Assembly (NCBI RefSeq): GCF_026421305.1 | Contig: NZ_JAPJBQ010000003.1 | Span: 520,646 to 584,645 of the forward strand | Source: Dyella silvae | Lineage (GTDB): Bacteria > Pseudomonadota > Gammaproteobacteria > Xanthomonadales > Rhodanobacteraceae | Length of the DNA stretch: 64,000 bases | Direction of reading: 5' to 3' | Shown: positions 49,671 to 59,686 of the stretch, in pieces | Position numbering within the stretch: the stretch's first letter is position 1 | Layout: each line of letters begins with the position of its first letter | Notes under the pieces: generated by a model | Told to the model about the DNA's origin: nothing | What the model saw: the letters and a program-made list of their open reading frames with translations, nothing else | Databases searched by the model: none | Program-made: the position numbers and the translations under genes

Positions 49671-50420
49671 TCAGTGCGTGAAAAACGCGTGCGCCACGTT
49701 ATTGAGGCCGATGGCCAGCACGGCCAGCGCAGCCAGAATGGTTGCGGCCCTCGGGGGCATCTTGCGGGCGAGCAGCGCGCTGAGCGGGGCAGCCACCACG
49801 CCGCCTGCGATCAGGCCAAGCACCGAAGCGCCGTGCGGCAACCCGACCTGGATGAAGAAACTGATGCTGGCGACGGCACTCACGACGCATTTGGCCAGAT
49901 GCACGGTGCCAATGACCATGCGTGGACGCACCCCACGGGCCACCAGCGTGGTAACGGTGAGCGCGCTCCAGCCGCCACCAGCCACCGCATCGGCAAAGCC
50001 GGCAGCCAGACCCAATCGGCGGGTCATGCGCGGCGTTTCATCGTGCAGCCGCTGGCGCCGGGCCGGGCGCAGCAGCAGAAACAGCCCCATGCCGATGAGA
50101 TAGGGGGTCAGCACCATCTTCATCCAGTTGGGCGATACGTGGCTGACCACGTAGGCGCCAAGCGTGGCGCCGATGGCGCCTGGAATCACCAGCGACCAGA
50201 ACAGCTTGCGCAACACATTGCCTGCAGCGAGGTGGCTGATGCCCGAGGCACCGCAGGTAAACGTCTCGGCGTAATGCACGCTGGCGCTGGCCAGCGCGGG
50301 AGGCACGCCCAATCCCAGCAGCAACGCTGCCGAGGTGACGCCATAGGCCATGCCCAGCGCGCCGTCGACGAGCTGCGCAAGGATGCCGATGGCGGCGGAC
50401 GTAAGAAAATCCGTGGGCAT
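49671..50420 (-). CDS. TauE/SafE-family anion permease
   Basis: This is a 249-residue membrane protein with about eight helices. GILAQLVDGALGMAYGVTSAALLL, AETFTCGASGISHLAAGNV and AGFADAVAGGGWSALTVTTLVA are the duplicated TauE/SafE motifs. Members export sulfite or sulfoacetate, or take up sulfur anions. The ATG at 50420 gives the usual MPTDFLTSAAIG start; a longer frame to 50510 is not conserved. Its position, divergent from cysJIH, points to sulfite or sulfate, but direction of transport cannot be read. Confidence 0.85.
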   Translation of the reverse strand: MPTDFLTSAAIGILAQLVDGALGMAYGVTSAALLLGLGVPPALASASVHYAETFTCGASGISHLAAGNVLRKLFWSLVIPGAIGATLGAYVVSHVSPNWMKMVLTPYLIGMGLFLLLRPARRQRLHDETPRMTRRLGLAAGFADAVAGGGWSALTVTTLVARGVRPRMVIGTVHLAKCVVSAVASISFFIQVGLPHGASVLGLIAGGVVAAPLSALLARKMPPRAATILAALAVLAIGLNNVAHAFFTH

Positions 50421-50581
50421 GGGGCCGTGAACGAGAATGGACGGCGCCAGTGTACGGGAGGCCCACTCCTTAAAGGAAATAAGCGTGCGGACATATGGAT
50501 ATGCCAACACGTCCTTTCACATGACGCGAAGTGAAGACTACTTTCGGCGTTCAGACGGATGGACGTCCAAAGGAAATCGAT

Positions 50582-52381
50582 GTGAACGCGGTCGTCGCAG
50601 CGGAAAACAGGTTGGCGGTGTTGGACGGCGACAGGCTGTCGGCCTTAGAGCGTTTGGCCGATGGTCTTGGGCCCGCCGAGCTGTACTGGGTGGCCGCCTG
50701 GAGCGCCGCACGCGCCGAACAGGTGCAGCGTGGTGAGCTGCCGTTGCAGCCCGCCAAGGCAACCGGCGAACGGCTGACGATTCTGTACGGCAGCCAGACC
50801 GGCCAGGCCAAGCGTATCGCCACGCAGCTGAGCGCGCGTGCCGAGGCCGCCGGGCTGGCCGTGAAGCTGGTGCGCGCCGACAGCTATCCGCAGCGCGATC
50901 TGGCCAAGGAAACCCATCTCGTCGTCGTGATCAGCACGCAGGGTGACGCCGAGCCGCCGGATGACGCACGTGGTCTGGTGGAATTTGTACTGGGCAAGCG
51001 TGCGCCCAAGCTGGCGGGCTTGCGCTATGCCGTGCTTGGTCTTGGCGATTCCAGCTATCCGCAGTTCTGCGCTATCGGCCGTCAGCTCGACGCGAGACTG
51101 GCCGAGCTTGGCGCGTCGCGTCTCGCTCCGCTGGGCGAAGCCGATGTAGACGTCGATGCGGTTGCGGCGCCGTGGGCGGAGCAGGCGCTGGAACAGGCCC
51201 GGCAGGCGCTGGGCACTACGGCGCCGGTGCGCGTCGCTACCTTGCAGCCGGTGCCGTCACGGGCCCTCCATACGCGGGAACGTCCTTTTGCTGCCGCCGT
51301 GCTGGACAACCAAACCATCGTGGCACGCGATGCCGGCAGGGACATACGTCATGTCGAACTCTCGCTGGAAGGCTCCGGGCTGAGATACGAACCTGGCGAC
51401 GCGTTAGGCATATGGCCTGAGAATCCGCCCGCGCTGGTTGATCAATGGCTGTCGCTGCTGAAGCTGGAAGGCGAGCAAGCCGTGCGTCACGAAGGCAAAG
51501 CATTGCCGCTGCGTCAGTGGTTGACTCATGAGCGCGAGCTGACGCGTTTGAGCCGGCCACTGATCGCCGCGGTGGCGGATGCCAGCGGCGACGAGTCCTT
51601 GGCCGGTCTGTTGCGGCCGGATCAATCGCCGCGCCTGGCGGCCTTGCTTTCCGAAGATCAGCCGATCGACCTGTGGCGCCGCTATCCGGCCGAGTGGTCA
51701 GCGGAGGAACTGGTCGCTGCGCTGCGGCCACAGACGCCGCGCCTTTACTCGATTGCGTCCAGTCAAAGGGCGGTTGGCGACGAAGTGCATCTCACCGTGG
51801 CCGTGGTCGACTACCAGGCCCATGGCGAACGCCATTGGGGCGCTGCGTCCTCATTTGTAGCGGCAGCAGGCGATGAGCGCCGCTTGCCCATCTTCATCGA
51901 AGCGAACGAACGCTTCCGCCTGCCGAAGGACAGCAGCCGGGACATCATCATGATCGGTCCCGGTACTGGCGTAGCACCGTTCCGGGCGTTCGTGCAGGAG
52001 CGTCGCGAAACCGGTTCCAGAGGTCGCAACTGGTTGTTCTTCGGCAACCGTCATTTCACCAACGACTTCCTCTATCAGGTCGAATGGCAGGCGGCGCTGC
52101 GCGATGGCTCGCTGCATCGCCTCGATCTGGCGTTTTCGCGCGACGGCGCGTCCAAGGTCTACGTGCAGCAGCGGCTGCGCGAGCAGGGGCGCGAGCTATA
52201 CGACTGGCTCCAGAACGGTGCGCATCTGTACGTCTGCGGTGACGCGAGCCAGATGGCCAAGGACGTGCATGCGGCGCTGATCGATGTCGCCGTCACGCAT
52301 GGCGGCCAAACCGCCGAACAGGCCAGGGAATGGTTGTCCGGTCTCCTGCAACAGGGGCGCTACGCCCGCGACGTGTACTGA
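50582..52381 (+). CDS. cysJ: Sulfite reductase flavoprotein (alpha) subunit
   Basis: CysJ (599 residues) carries electrons from NADPH through FAD and FMN to CysI. It has the flavodoxin domain (LTILYGSQTGQAKRIATQLS and VISTQGDAEPPDDA), the FAD domain (RLYSIASSQ, GAASSFV) and the NADPH domain (IGPGTGVAPFRAFVQER). The GTG at 50582 is preferred over a GTG at 50531 because AAAGGAAA stands 7-8 bases before it and the resulting N-terminus aligns with E. coli CysJ. cysI follows 1 base after the stop. Confidence 0.94.
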   Translation: MNAVVAAENRLAVLDGDRLSALERLADGLGPAELYWVAAWSAARAEQVQRGELPLQPAKATGERLTILYGSQTGQAKRIATQLSARAEAAGLAVKLVRADSYPQRDLAKETHLVVVISTQGDAEPPDDARGLVEFVLGKRAPKLAGLRYAVLGLGDSSYPQFCAIGRQLDARLAELGASRLAPLGEADVDVDAVAAPWAEQALEQARQALGTTAPVRVATLQPVPSRALHTRERPFAAAVLDNQTIVARDAGRDIRHVELSLEGSGLRYEPGDALGIWPENPPALVDQWLSLLKLEGEQAVRHEGKALPLRQWLTHERELTRLSRPLIAAVADASGDESLAGLLRPDQSPRLAALLSEDQPIDLWRRYPAEWSAEELVAALRPQTPRLYSIASSQRAVGDEVHLTVAVVDYQAHGERHWGAASSFVAAAGDERRLPIFIEANERFRLPKDSSRDIIMIGPGTGVAPFRAFVQERRETGSRGRNWLFFGNRHFTNDFLYQVEWQAALRDGSLHRLDLAFSRDGASKVYVQQRLREQGRELYDWLQNGAHLYVCGDASQMAKDVHAALIDVAVTHGGQTAEQAREWLSGLLQQGRYARDVY

Positions 52382-52382
52382 T

Positions 52383-54077
52383 ATGACGACACCGCTTTCC
52401 GATCTCGAACGCATCAAGGTCAACAGCCGTTATCTGCGCGGGACCATCGCGGAAGGTTTGCGCGATCCGGTGACCAACGCGATCAGCGACGACGACAACA
52501 AGCTGCTGAAATTCCATGGAAGCTACCTGCAGGACGATCGCGACCTTCGCGAAGAGCGCCGCAAGCAAAAGCTCGAACCGGACTACGCTTTCATGCTGCG
52601 TGCGCGCCTGCCTTCCGGTGTGGTCACGCCGGCGCAATGGCTGGTGTTCGACCGGCTGGCGCGCGAGCACGCCAATGGCACGCTGCGGATTACCACGCGC
52701 CAGACTTTTCAGTGGCACGGCATCATCAAGCATCACCTGAAGCCGACCATCGCCGCGATCCACGACGCACTGGCCAGCACCATCGCCGCGTGCGGCGATG
52801 TCGTCCGCAATGTGGTGAGCACGCCCAATCCGGTGGAATCGACGGCGCATGCGCTGGCTTACGAGTGGGCCTCAAAGCTGTCGCTCGAACTGTCGCCCCG
52901 CACGCATGCCTATCACGAGATCTGGCTCGATGGTGAGCCGCTGGTGGGCGAGCCGAAGGACGAGGAGCCGCTGTACGGCACCACGTATCTGCCGCGAAAA
53001 TTCAAGATCGGGCTGGCGATTCCGCCGCTCAACGACATCGACGTCTTTGCGCAAGATCTCGGCCTGATTGCGATCATCGAGCAAGGCCGGCTGCAGGGCT
53101 TCAATGTTGCTATCGGTGGCGGCATGGGCGCCACGCATGGTGATCCCAGCACCTATCCGCGCCTGGCCAGCGTGATCGGTTTTGTCGATCCGGAGCGTCT
53201 GCTGGCAGTGGCCGAAGCGGTGGTGGCCGTGCAGCGCGACTGGGGCAACCGTAGCGAGCGCAAACACGCGCGACTGAAGTACACCATCGATCATCGCGGG
53301 CTCGACGCCTTCAAGGCTGAGCTGGCATCGCGGCTGGGTTATGAGCTGGAACCCGCGCGTGACTACCAGTTCGACCACAACGGCGATCGCTATGGCTGGA
53401 TCGAAGGCAGTGACGGCCGCTGGCATCTCACGTTGCAGATTGAGTCGGGTCGCCTCGCTGATACCGACGATCATCGTTGGCTGACCGGATTGCGTGAGCT
53501 GGCGACGGTGCATGAGGGCGATTTTCGCCTGACCTGCAATCAGAACGTGATTGTGGCCAATGTGGCGGCCGATCAGCGCGAGCGTATCGATGCCATCGTG
53601 GCGGCGCACGGCCTGGACGCCTATCGCACGCAGAGCGGGATCCGGCGTCATGCGGTGGCCTGCGTCGCCTTGCCTACCTGCGGTCTGGCGATGGCGGAAA
53701 GTGAGCGTTATCTGCCGCTGCTGCTGCCCAAGCTGGAGGCACTGCTCGGCGAGCATGGGCTAACGGACGCACCGATCCTGCTGCGTCTGTCCGGCTGCCC
53801 CAACGGTTGCTCGCGACCGTACCTGGGTGAAATCGCGCTGGTTGGCCGCGCCCCGGGGCGGTACGACTTGCGCCTTGCGGCGGATTTCAGCGGTCACCGC
53901 CTCAATCAGGTGTACCGGGAGAACGTGGATGAAGCCGCGATTCTCGATGCGCTCGCGCCATTGTTTGCCGACTACGCCGCGAGTCGTGCGCAGGATGAGC
54001 ATTTTGGTGATTTCTTGGTGCGAACCGGTGTGATCAGCGTTAACCCGCGACGGATTCCCGCGGAGGTCGTGGCATGA
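52383..54077 (+). CDS. cysI: Sulfite reductase hemoprotein (beta) subunit
   Basis: CysI (564 residues) reduces sulfite to sulfide with six electrons. The [4Fe-4S]-siroheme ligands are C427 and C433 ([13 protein letters not shown]) and C472 and C476 ([12 protein letters not shown]). The ATG at 52383 lies one base beyond the cysJ stop; [20 protein letters not shown] is the normal N-terminus. The stop overlaps the cysH start by 4 bases. Confidence 0.97.
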   Translation: MTTPLSDLERIKVNSRYLRGTIAEGLRDPVTNAISDDDNKLLKFHGSYLQDDRDLREERRKQKLEPDYAFMLRARLPSGVVTPAQWLVFDRLAREHANGTLRITTRQTFQWHGIIKHHLKPTIAAIHDALASTIAACGDVVRNVVSTPNPVESTAHALAYEWASKLSLELSPRTHAYHEIWLDGEPLVGEPKDEEPLYGTTYLPRKFKIGLAIPPLNDIDVFAQDLGLIAIIEQGRLQGFNVAIGGGMGATHGDPSTYPRLASVIGFVDPERLLAVAEAVVAVQRDWGNRSERKHARLKYTIDHRGLDAFKAELASRLGYELEPARDYQFDHNGDRYGWIEGSDGRWHLTLQIESGRLADTDDHRWLTGLRELATVHEGDFRLTCNQNVIVANVAADQRERIDAIVAAHGLDAYRTQSGIRRHAVACVALPTCGLAMAESERYLPLLLPKLEALLGEHGLTDAPILLRLSGCPNGCSRPYLGEIALVGRAPGRYDLRLAADFSGHRLNQVYRENVDEAAILDALAPLFADYAASRAQDEHFGDFLVRTGVISVNPRRIPAEVVA

Positions 54078-54796
54078 AGCAGGCGTTGCTCGAAGAGGCA
54101 CAGCACGATGCCGGCGCGCTGGATGTGCTGAATGCATGGCTCGGCACGCTGGATGCGGAGCAGCGCGTGATCTGGGCACTGGCCTACGCGCCCGGCGCGC
54201 ACGTGCTTTCTTCAAGCTTCGGTGCGCAGGCAGCGGTATCGCTTCACTTGTTGACTCGGCAGCGGCCGGATCTCCCGATTGTGCTGATCGATACCGGCTA
54301 TCTGTTCCCGGAGACCTATCACTTCATCGACACATTGCGTGAGCGTCTGGCACTCAACCTGAAGGTGTACAGCGCCCCGCAAAGCCCTGCCTGGCTGGAA
54401 GCGCGCGAAGGGCGCCTGTGGGAGCAAGGCCTGTCAGGCATCGATCGCTACAACCAGTTGCGCAAGGTGGAACCGATGCAGCGTGCGCTGCGTGAGCTGG
54501 GTGCCGGCTCGTGGTTCGCCGGTCTGCGCCGCAGCCAGGCGCGCACTCGCGCAACGATCCCGTTTGCCGAACGGCGCGACGGCCGCTGGAAGTTTCATCC
54601 CATCGCCGACTGGACCGACCGCGACGTGGGCATGTACCTGCGCAAGCACGGCCTGCCTTATCACCCGTTGTGGGACCAGGGCTACATCTCCATCGGCGAC
54701 GTGCACACCACGCATCGCTGGGAACCCGGCAGCGATGTCGATGCCACGCGCTTCTTTGGCCTTAAGCGCGAATGCGGCCTGCATGGCCTGGCCTGA
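54074..54796 (+). CDS. cysH: Phosphoadenylyl-sulfate (PAPS) reductase
   Basis: CysH (240 residues) reduces PAPS to sulfite with thioredoxin. [15 protein letters not shown] is the nucleotide-binding loop, [15 protein letters not shown] and [10 protein letters not shown] are family blocks, and C234 in the terminal ECGLHGLA is catalytic. The CC...CxxC cluster motif of APS reductases is absent, so the substrate should be PAPS, which agrees with the APS kinase domain of the next gene. Confidence 0.96.
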   Translation: MKQALLEEAQHDAGALDVLNAWLGTLDAEQRVIWALAYAPGAHVLSSSFGAQAAVSLHLLTRQRPDLPIVLIDTGYLFPETYHFIDTLRERLALNLKVYSAPQSPAWLEAREGRLWEQGLSGIDRYNQLRKVEPMQRALRELGAGSWFAGLRRSQARTRATIPFAERRDGRWKFHPIADWTDRDVGMYLRKHGLPYHPLWDQGYISIGDVHTTHRWEPGSDVDATRFFGLKRECGLHGLA

Positions 54797-54865
54797 CCTT
54801 CTACGAACCGATTCATTCCAGCGCTTGGCGCTGGCCGCTGACCCCGATAAGAAAAGACCATCATC

Positions 54866-56635
54866 ATGAGCCAGAGCGCCCTTGCCGAAGTTGACGCCAG
54901 CCTTCCCGAAGTCCCCGAAGCGCCGTCCCTGATAGCCCCCCATGGCGGCGTGTTGAAAGAGCTGTATCTGCCGCTTGAAGAGGCCGAGCGATGGAAGCAG
55001 CGCAGTGCCGGCTTGCCTGGCATCGATCTGGATACGCGTCAGCTATGCGATCTTGAGTTATTGCTCAACGGCGCATTCTCTCCGCTGGAGGGATTCCTTG
55101 CCCAGCGCGATTACGACCGCGTGGTCAGCGAAGCGCGACTGTCGGATGGCACGCTGTGGCCGATGCCGATCACCCTGGATGTCAGCGAAGCGTTCGCCGA
55201 GCGTCTGGCGCCAGGCAGTGAAGTCGCCCTGCGCGATTCGCAAGGCGTGCCGCTGGCGGTGTTGCTGGTCGAGGACATCTATCGCCCGGATCGCGAGCAC
55301 GAAGCGCAGCAGGTATTTGGCACCACCGATCGCACGCATCCCGGGGTGGCCGAGCTGCTGGACCGCTATCGCCCGGTCAATCTGGGTGGCCGGGTCGTGG
55401 GTGTCCAGTCGCCGTCGCATTATGACTTCACCGGACTGCGCGATACGCCGCGCAGCCTGCGCGAATGGTTCGCGGCGCACGGTTGGCATCGCATCGTCGC
55501 CTTTCAGACGCGCAATCCCATGCATCGCGCCCATCGCGAACTGACGCTGCGCGCCGCGCAGCAAGTGGGTGCGAAATTGCTGGTGCAACCCTCGGTGGGG
55601 CGCACCAAGCCGGGCGATATCGACCATTACACGCGCGTGCGCTGCTACCAGGCCTTGCTGCCGCAGTATCCGGCCAACAGCGCCAAGCTCTCGCTGTTGC
55701 CGCTGGCCATGCGCATGGGCGGGCCGCGCGAGGCGCTGTGGCACGCCATCATCCGCAAGAACTATGGCGCCAGTCATTTCATTGTGGGGCGCGATCACGC
55801 CGGTCCGGGAAAAGATTCCAATGGTAACCCGTTCTATGGTCCTTTCGACGCGCAGCATCTGCTGGAGCGTCACCAGCACGAACTGGGTATTCGCATCGTT
55901 CCATTCCCGGCGATGGTGTACGTGGCCAACCGCGATACCTATCTGCCTTCGACTGAAGTGCAACCCAACGACGAGGTGCGCGATATCTCGGGCACCCAGC
56001 TGCGGCGCCACCTGCAGGAGGGTAGTGAGATCCCGTCGTGGTTCTCGTTCCCGGAGGTGGTGGACATTCTCCGCGAGCGGCACCCGGCGCAGGCAACGCG
56101 TGGCTTCGCGCTGTTCTTCACGGGGTTGTCCGGCGCAGGTAAATCCACCATCGCGCAGGCCGTCGTTGCACAGTTGCTGGAGCGCACCAGCCGTGCAGTG
56201 ACCGTGCTGGACGGTGACGAGGTGCGCAAGCATTTGTCACGCGGTCTGGGTTTTTCACGCGATGACCGCAATGCCAACGTGACGCGCATTGGTTACGTGG
56301 CCAGCGAAATCGTTCGCCACGGCGGCATTGCGGTGTGCGCACCTATCGCGCCGTATGCCGATGCGCGCGCCGAGGCTCGCTCGCTGGTTGAGGCGCACGG
56401 CGACTTCATCGAAATTCATGTGGCCACGGCGTTGGAGGTCTGCGAGGCGCGTGATCGCAAGGGGTTGTATGCGCAGGCTCGTGCGGGTGCGATTACGCAT
56501 TTCACGGGGATCAGTGATCCGTATGAGGAGCCGCTGCAGCCGGAGTTGCGTGTCGATGGCAATGCGGCAGATCCGGCGACGTTGGCGGCGCATATTGTGT
56601 CGCTGCTGGAGCAGCGAGGATTGCTGCGCGGCTGA
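54866..56635 (+). CDS. sat/cysC: Bifunctional ATP sulfurylase (Sat type) / APS kinase
   Basis: This 589-residue protein joins a single-chain ATP sulfurylase (about residues 25-405) to an APS kinase (about 415-589). The sulfurylase has QTRNPMHRAHRELT and GRDHAGPGKDS, the ATP-binding motifs of the Sat/Aquifex/fungal type. The kinase has FFTGLSGAGKST (P-loop from G420) and DGDEVRKHLSRGLGFSRDDR. Together they make APS and then PAPS from sulfate and ATP. It stands after cysH in place of the heterodimeric CysD-CysN usual in enteric bacteria. No frameshift or gap separates the domains. Confidence 0.94.
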   Translation: MSQSALAEVDASLPEVPEAPSLIAPHGGVLKELYLPLEEAERWKQRSAGLPGIDLDTRQLCDLELLLNGAFSPLEGFLAQRDYDRVVSEARLSDGTLWPMPITLDVSEAFAERLAPGSEVALRDSQGVPLAVLLVEDIYRPDREHEAQQVFGTTDRTHPGVAELLDRYRPVNLGGRVVGVQSPSHYDFTGLRDTPRSLREWFAAHGWHRIVAFQTRNPMHRAHRELTLRAAQQVGAKLLVQPSVGRTKPGDIDHYTRVRCYQALLPQYPANSAKLSLLPLAMRMGGPREALWHAIIRKNYGASHFIVGRDHAGPGKDSNGNPFYGPFDAQHLLERHQHELGIRIVPFPAMVYVANRDTYLPSTEVQPNDEVRDISGTQLRRHLQEGSEIPSWFSFPEVVDILRERHPAQATRGFALFFTGLSGAGKSTIAQAVVAQLLERTSRAVTVLDGDEVRKHLSRGLGFSRDDRNANVTRIGYVASEIVRHGGIAVCAPIAPYADARAEARSLVEAHGDFIEIHVATALEVCEARDRKGLYAQARAGAITHFTGISDPYEEPLQPELRVDGNAADPATLAAHIVSLLEQRGLLRG

Positions 56636-56649
56636 AGTTCGCTACTGGT

Positions 56650-56687
56650 CGTCACCCCGGCGCAGGCCGGGGTCCAGTGACTTTGTC
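56650..56687. repeat. REP-like repeat, type B, copy 1
   Basis: An 8-bp hairpin CCCCGGC...GCCGGGG (56655-56672) is followed by TCCAGTGACTTTG. The GTCAYCCC...TCCAGTGACTTTG frame is shared with the longer copies at 60711 and 63758. Confidence 0.7.
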
Positions 56688-56720
56688 TTCGGTTAAAGCG
56701 ACAAGCGATGCACTCCACTT

Positions 56721-56776
56721 CTCCCTCTCCCCTCCGGGGAGAGGGCTGGGGTGAGGGGCGGGTGCTCGCGGTAACG
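56721..56776. repeat. REP-like repeat, type A, copy 1
   Basis: CCCTCTCCCC (56723-56732) pairs with GGGGAGAGGG (56736-56745) around TCC, followed by CTGGGGTGAGGGGCGGGTGC. It shares the hairpin and GGGGTGAGGG tail with 60644-60682 and the longer flank GGTGCTCGCGGT with 63690-63743. It lies between convergent sat/cysC and cysB. Confidence 0.8.
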
Positions 56777-56817
56777 CATCTACTTGCTAAGCCTGTACTG
56801 GCTGAAAACGCAGTGCC

Positions 56818-57837
56818 TCACTGCGCCTCAACCAGCGGCTCCGCCACCTTGTGCGGCACCTCGCGCTCCCGCCAGTGCGGTACGCCCGGCCACTGCGACG
56901 CGCCAACGCCACCATTAGCCAACGCACGACTTACCGCCCGGCGCTCCAGATGCGGCGCGAATACGCTGATGAAATCCAGCGCGTACTCGCGCAGCACGCT
57001 TTCCCGGCGCAACACGATCCAGGTGGTGCAGGGGGTAAACAGGTGATCCGCGCTCAGTTCGCGCAGATCCGTGTCGTGTTCGGGCTGGTACGCCATCTCG
57101 GCGAGCACGCCGACGCCCATGCCTTCGCGCACATAGGTCTTTATCAGGTCCGCGTCGCTGGCCGTCATGATGATCTGCGGGTCGAGGCTGGCGGCATGGA
57201 ACGCGCGGGCCAGCGAGGATTCCGGCTTCAACGAGGAGTCGTAGCTGATCAGCGGGTGGGCCGCCAGTTGTTCCAGCGTCGGCGGCTTGTTCTGACGGGT
57301 GAGCGGATGGCCGTTGGGCACCACCACGATGCGGTTCCAGCGATAGGCAGGCAAGGCGATACCGCTGGGCGGCGGCGCGCCATTGGCGGTGCTGACAATG
57401 GCGAGATCCACCAGGCCGCCATCCAGCAGCGAGATGACATCCGAGTCGCTGACCGGCTGCAGATGCACGCTGACTTGCGGATAGCTCCGGCTCAGTGCCG
57501 CGACGGCGCTGGGCAGCGCGAAACGGGCCTGGGTATGGGTGGTGGCGATACGCAGCGTGCCGCGCGACTCATTGCGCAGGTTGGCCGCTATCGAGCGGAT
57601 GTTGGCTGCCTCGGCCAGGATGATCCGCGCGCGTTCCAGCACATGCGTGCCCGCATGCGTGATGGCATGCAGGCTGCGGCCTTTCCGGTGGAACAGCTGG
57701 AAGCCGAGCTCGTCTTCAAGCTGCCGCAGCAGCTTGCTCAGGCCGGGCTGGGTGGCGTGCACCCGTTCGGCCGCGAGGGTGATATTGAGTCCGGCGTCCG
57801 CGATGGCGACCAGGTAACGCAGTTGAGTAAGGGTCAT
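56818..57837 (-). CDS. cysB: LysR-family transcriptional regulator CysB
   Basis: This is a 339-residue LysR-type regulator of the CysB/Cbl branch. The N-terminal winged helix is MTLTQLRYLVAIADAGLNITLAAERVHATQPGLSKLLRQLE, split in two halves around residue 20. The inducer-binding domain starts with IATTHTQARFALP, characteristic of CysB. CysB activates sulfate-assimilation genes with N-acetylserine or O-acetylserine. It lies between the cysJIH-sat and cysGK groups, and is divergent from cysG. Confidence 0.9.
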   Translation of the reverse strand: MTLTQLRYLVAIADAGLNITLAAERVHATQPGLSKLLRQLEDELGFQLFHRKGRSLHAITHAGTHVLERARIILAEAANIRSIAANLRNESRGTLRIATTHTQARFALPSAVAALSRSYPQVSVHLQPVSDSDVISLLDGGLVDLAIVSTANGAPPPSGIALPAYRWNRIVVVPNGHPLTRQNKPPTLEQLAAHPLISYDSSLKPESSLARAFHAASLDPQIIMTASDADLIKTYVREGMGVGVLAEMAYQPEHDTDLRELSADHLFTPCTTWIVLRRESVLREYALDFISVFAPHLERRAVSRALANGGVGASQWPGVPHWREREVPHKVAEPLVEAQ

Positions 57838-58176
57838 GGCTCAGGTTCCGCAAGCGATCGAGAGAGAGGTGGCTCGTAGTTGCGAAGCTGATACATCGCA
57901 CAACCCTGCACGCCGGTTTCCTGCGGGTGCAGGAGATCGGGGCGTCGCAGGGAAAAGGGCGATGGTGGTCCATGAAGTGCATTTCTTGAATGGCGTGAAT
58001 TAGACGTCTATACAGCCATTGTTGCGATGCGTCAATACTTCGAAGCGAAGGCATCCAGCCGAGCCTTATAACGGCCCGGCATATATCCCCGTGCAGAAAT
58101 CATTTGTGCCAGCTCAGCCGCGTGCCTAGCGTGGAAACCCTCGCCACCATGCCTGTCTCGCGGAGTCAGAGGTTCC
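57838..58176. promoter_or_regulatory. cysB-cysG divergent intergenic region (339 bases)
   Basis: No gene is apparent. The stretch holds the two divergent promoters, which I cannot place with confidence. A perfect 10-base palindrome TAGACGTCTA lies at 58001-58010, and AT-richer DNA near 58065-58087 (CTTATAACGG, CATATATCC) is the likeliest cysG promoter area. CysB sites are too degenerate to assign by eye. Confidence 0.4.
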
Positions 58177-59613
58177 ATGAAGCTGTATCCGTTGTTTGCC
58201 GATCTTTCCGGCCGCCAGGTGCTGGTGGTGGGCGGCGGCGTGGTCGGCGAGCGCAAGGTGGCAGCCTTGTTGGAAGCCGGCGCGCGGGTTGCGGTGGGGG
58301 CGCCCGACCTCACCCCCGCGCTGCGCGGCTGGGCCAGGGAAGGGCGCGTGCAGTGGCGTTCCGGCCGTTTCGAAGCGTCGTGGCTCGACGACGTCTGGCT
58401 GGTGATCGCCGCCACCGATGACGCCGCGCTTCATCGCGACATCGTCGCGCTGGCCGAGGCGCGGCATCTGTTCGTGAACGTGGTGGACGACGCGGAACAA
58501 TCGAGTTTCCACGTGCCTGCGGTGATCGACCGATCGCCGGTCACCATCGCCGTGTCGAGCGGAGGCCATGCGCCGATGCTGGCGCGGCTGTTGCGCGAAC
58601 GGCTGGAGGTGGTGATCGATCCGGTGGTGGGTTCCGTGGCGACGTTGCTTGCCCAATTGCGTCATCGCATCCGGGCGCGGATCCCCGACCTCGCCTTGCG
58701 CCGCCGTTTCTACGAACGGCTGCTGCATGGTCCGGTGCAGAGCCTGTTGCGGCGAGGGCAGTGGGCGCTCGCCGAAGCGTCCGCCGAGCGTTTGCTGGAT
58801 TCGGTGGAGTCGACGCCGTCAGGTTCCGTTGTCCTGCTGGGTGCGGGTCCGGGCGATCCGGGCTTGCTCACGTTGCGAGGCCTTCGTGCGCTCAACGAAG
58901 CCGACGTGATTCTGCATGACCGCCTGGTCAGCGTCGAAGTGCTGGCGCTGGCACGCCGCGATGCCGAGCGCATCGAAGTCGCCAAGCAGGCGGGCAACCA
59001 CCACACCACCCAGGCTCAGATCCATGCGTTGATGCTGGAGCATGCGTCCGCCGGTCGCCGGGTGGTTCGCCTGAAAGGCGGCGACCCATTCGTGTTCGGC
59101 CGCGGCGGCGAGGAGCTGGAATTCCTGCGCCAGCACGACATTCCCTATGAAGTGGTGCCCGGCATCACCGCGGCACTCGCCTGCGCCGCTTATGCCGGGA
59201 TCCCGCTGACCCATCGCGATCACGCCCAGTCGGTGCGCCTGGTCACGGCGCACTGCAAGAACTCTATCGACACGCTCGACTGGAAGGCATTGGCGCAGGA
59301 GCGGCAGACGCTGGCCGTCTATATGGGTAACAGCGAACTGCCGCTGATTCAGGCCCAGCTGTTGGCCCATGGCCGCGCGGCCGGCACACCCTTTGCCCTG
59401 ATCGAAAACGGTTCACGGCCGGAGCAGCGGGTGGTGACCGGTACGCTTGCCAACCTGGCCGAACAGGCTACTGCGCACGATGTGCAGTCCCCGGCGCTGC
59501 TGATTCTTGGCGAGGTGGCTGCGCTGGCCGGCAGCTTGGGCTGGTTTGGGCGTCCGCCGCTGGGTGTCACGCCGGCCCTCCATGCGCCGTCGCCAAAAGC
59601 GGCTGCGGCTTGA
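58177..59613 (+). CDS. cysG: Siroheme synthase CysG (multifunctional)
   Basis: CysG (478 residues) makes siroheme, the CysI cofactor, from uroporphyrinogen III. The N-terminal half (dehydrogenase/ferrochelatase) has [21 protein letters not shown]. The C-terminal half is the SAM-dependent methyltransferase, with [33 protein letters not shown] and [21 protein letters not shown]. The ATG at 58177 follows AGAGG. cysK follows 73 bases later. Confidence 0.96.
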   Translation: MKLYPLFADLSGRQVLVVGGGVVGERKVAALLEAGARVAVGAPDLTPALRGWAREGRVQWRSGRFEASWLDDVWLVIAATDDAALHRDIVALAEARHLFVNVVDDAEQSSFHVPAVIDRSPVTIAVSSGGHAPMLARLLRERLEVVIDPVVGSVATLLAQLRHRIRARIPDLALRRRFYERLLHGPVQSLLRRGQWALAEASAERLLDSVESTPSGSVVLLGAGPGDPGLLTLRGLRALNEADVILHDRLVSVEVLALARRDAERIEVAKQAGNHHTTQAQIHALMLEHASAGRRVVRLKGGDPFVFGRGGEELEFLRQHDIPYEVVPGITAALACAAYAGIPLTHRDHAQSVRLVTAHCKNSIDTLDWKALAQERQTLAVYMGNSELPLIQAQLLAHGRAAGTPFALIENGSRPEQRVVTGTLANLAEQATAHDVQSPALLILGEVAALAGSLGWFGRPPLGVTPALHAPSPKAAAA

Positions 59614-59686
59614 CACAACCTTATCCCGGACGGGCGCACCATCGCGCGACACCGTTTCCATCCCTGCCGTGCCACGGAGCGACCTT

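Noticed and set aside
50531..50581. Upstream GTG start for cysJ
   Set aside because: No ribosome binding site before it, and the 17 extra residues do not resemble CysJ; the GTG at 50582 has AAAGGAAA at good distance.
54818..54834. 7-bp hairpin between cysH and sat/cysC as a terminator
   Set aside because: There is no T tract and the genes are only 69 bases apart in a coherent pathway, so it is more likely incidental.
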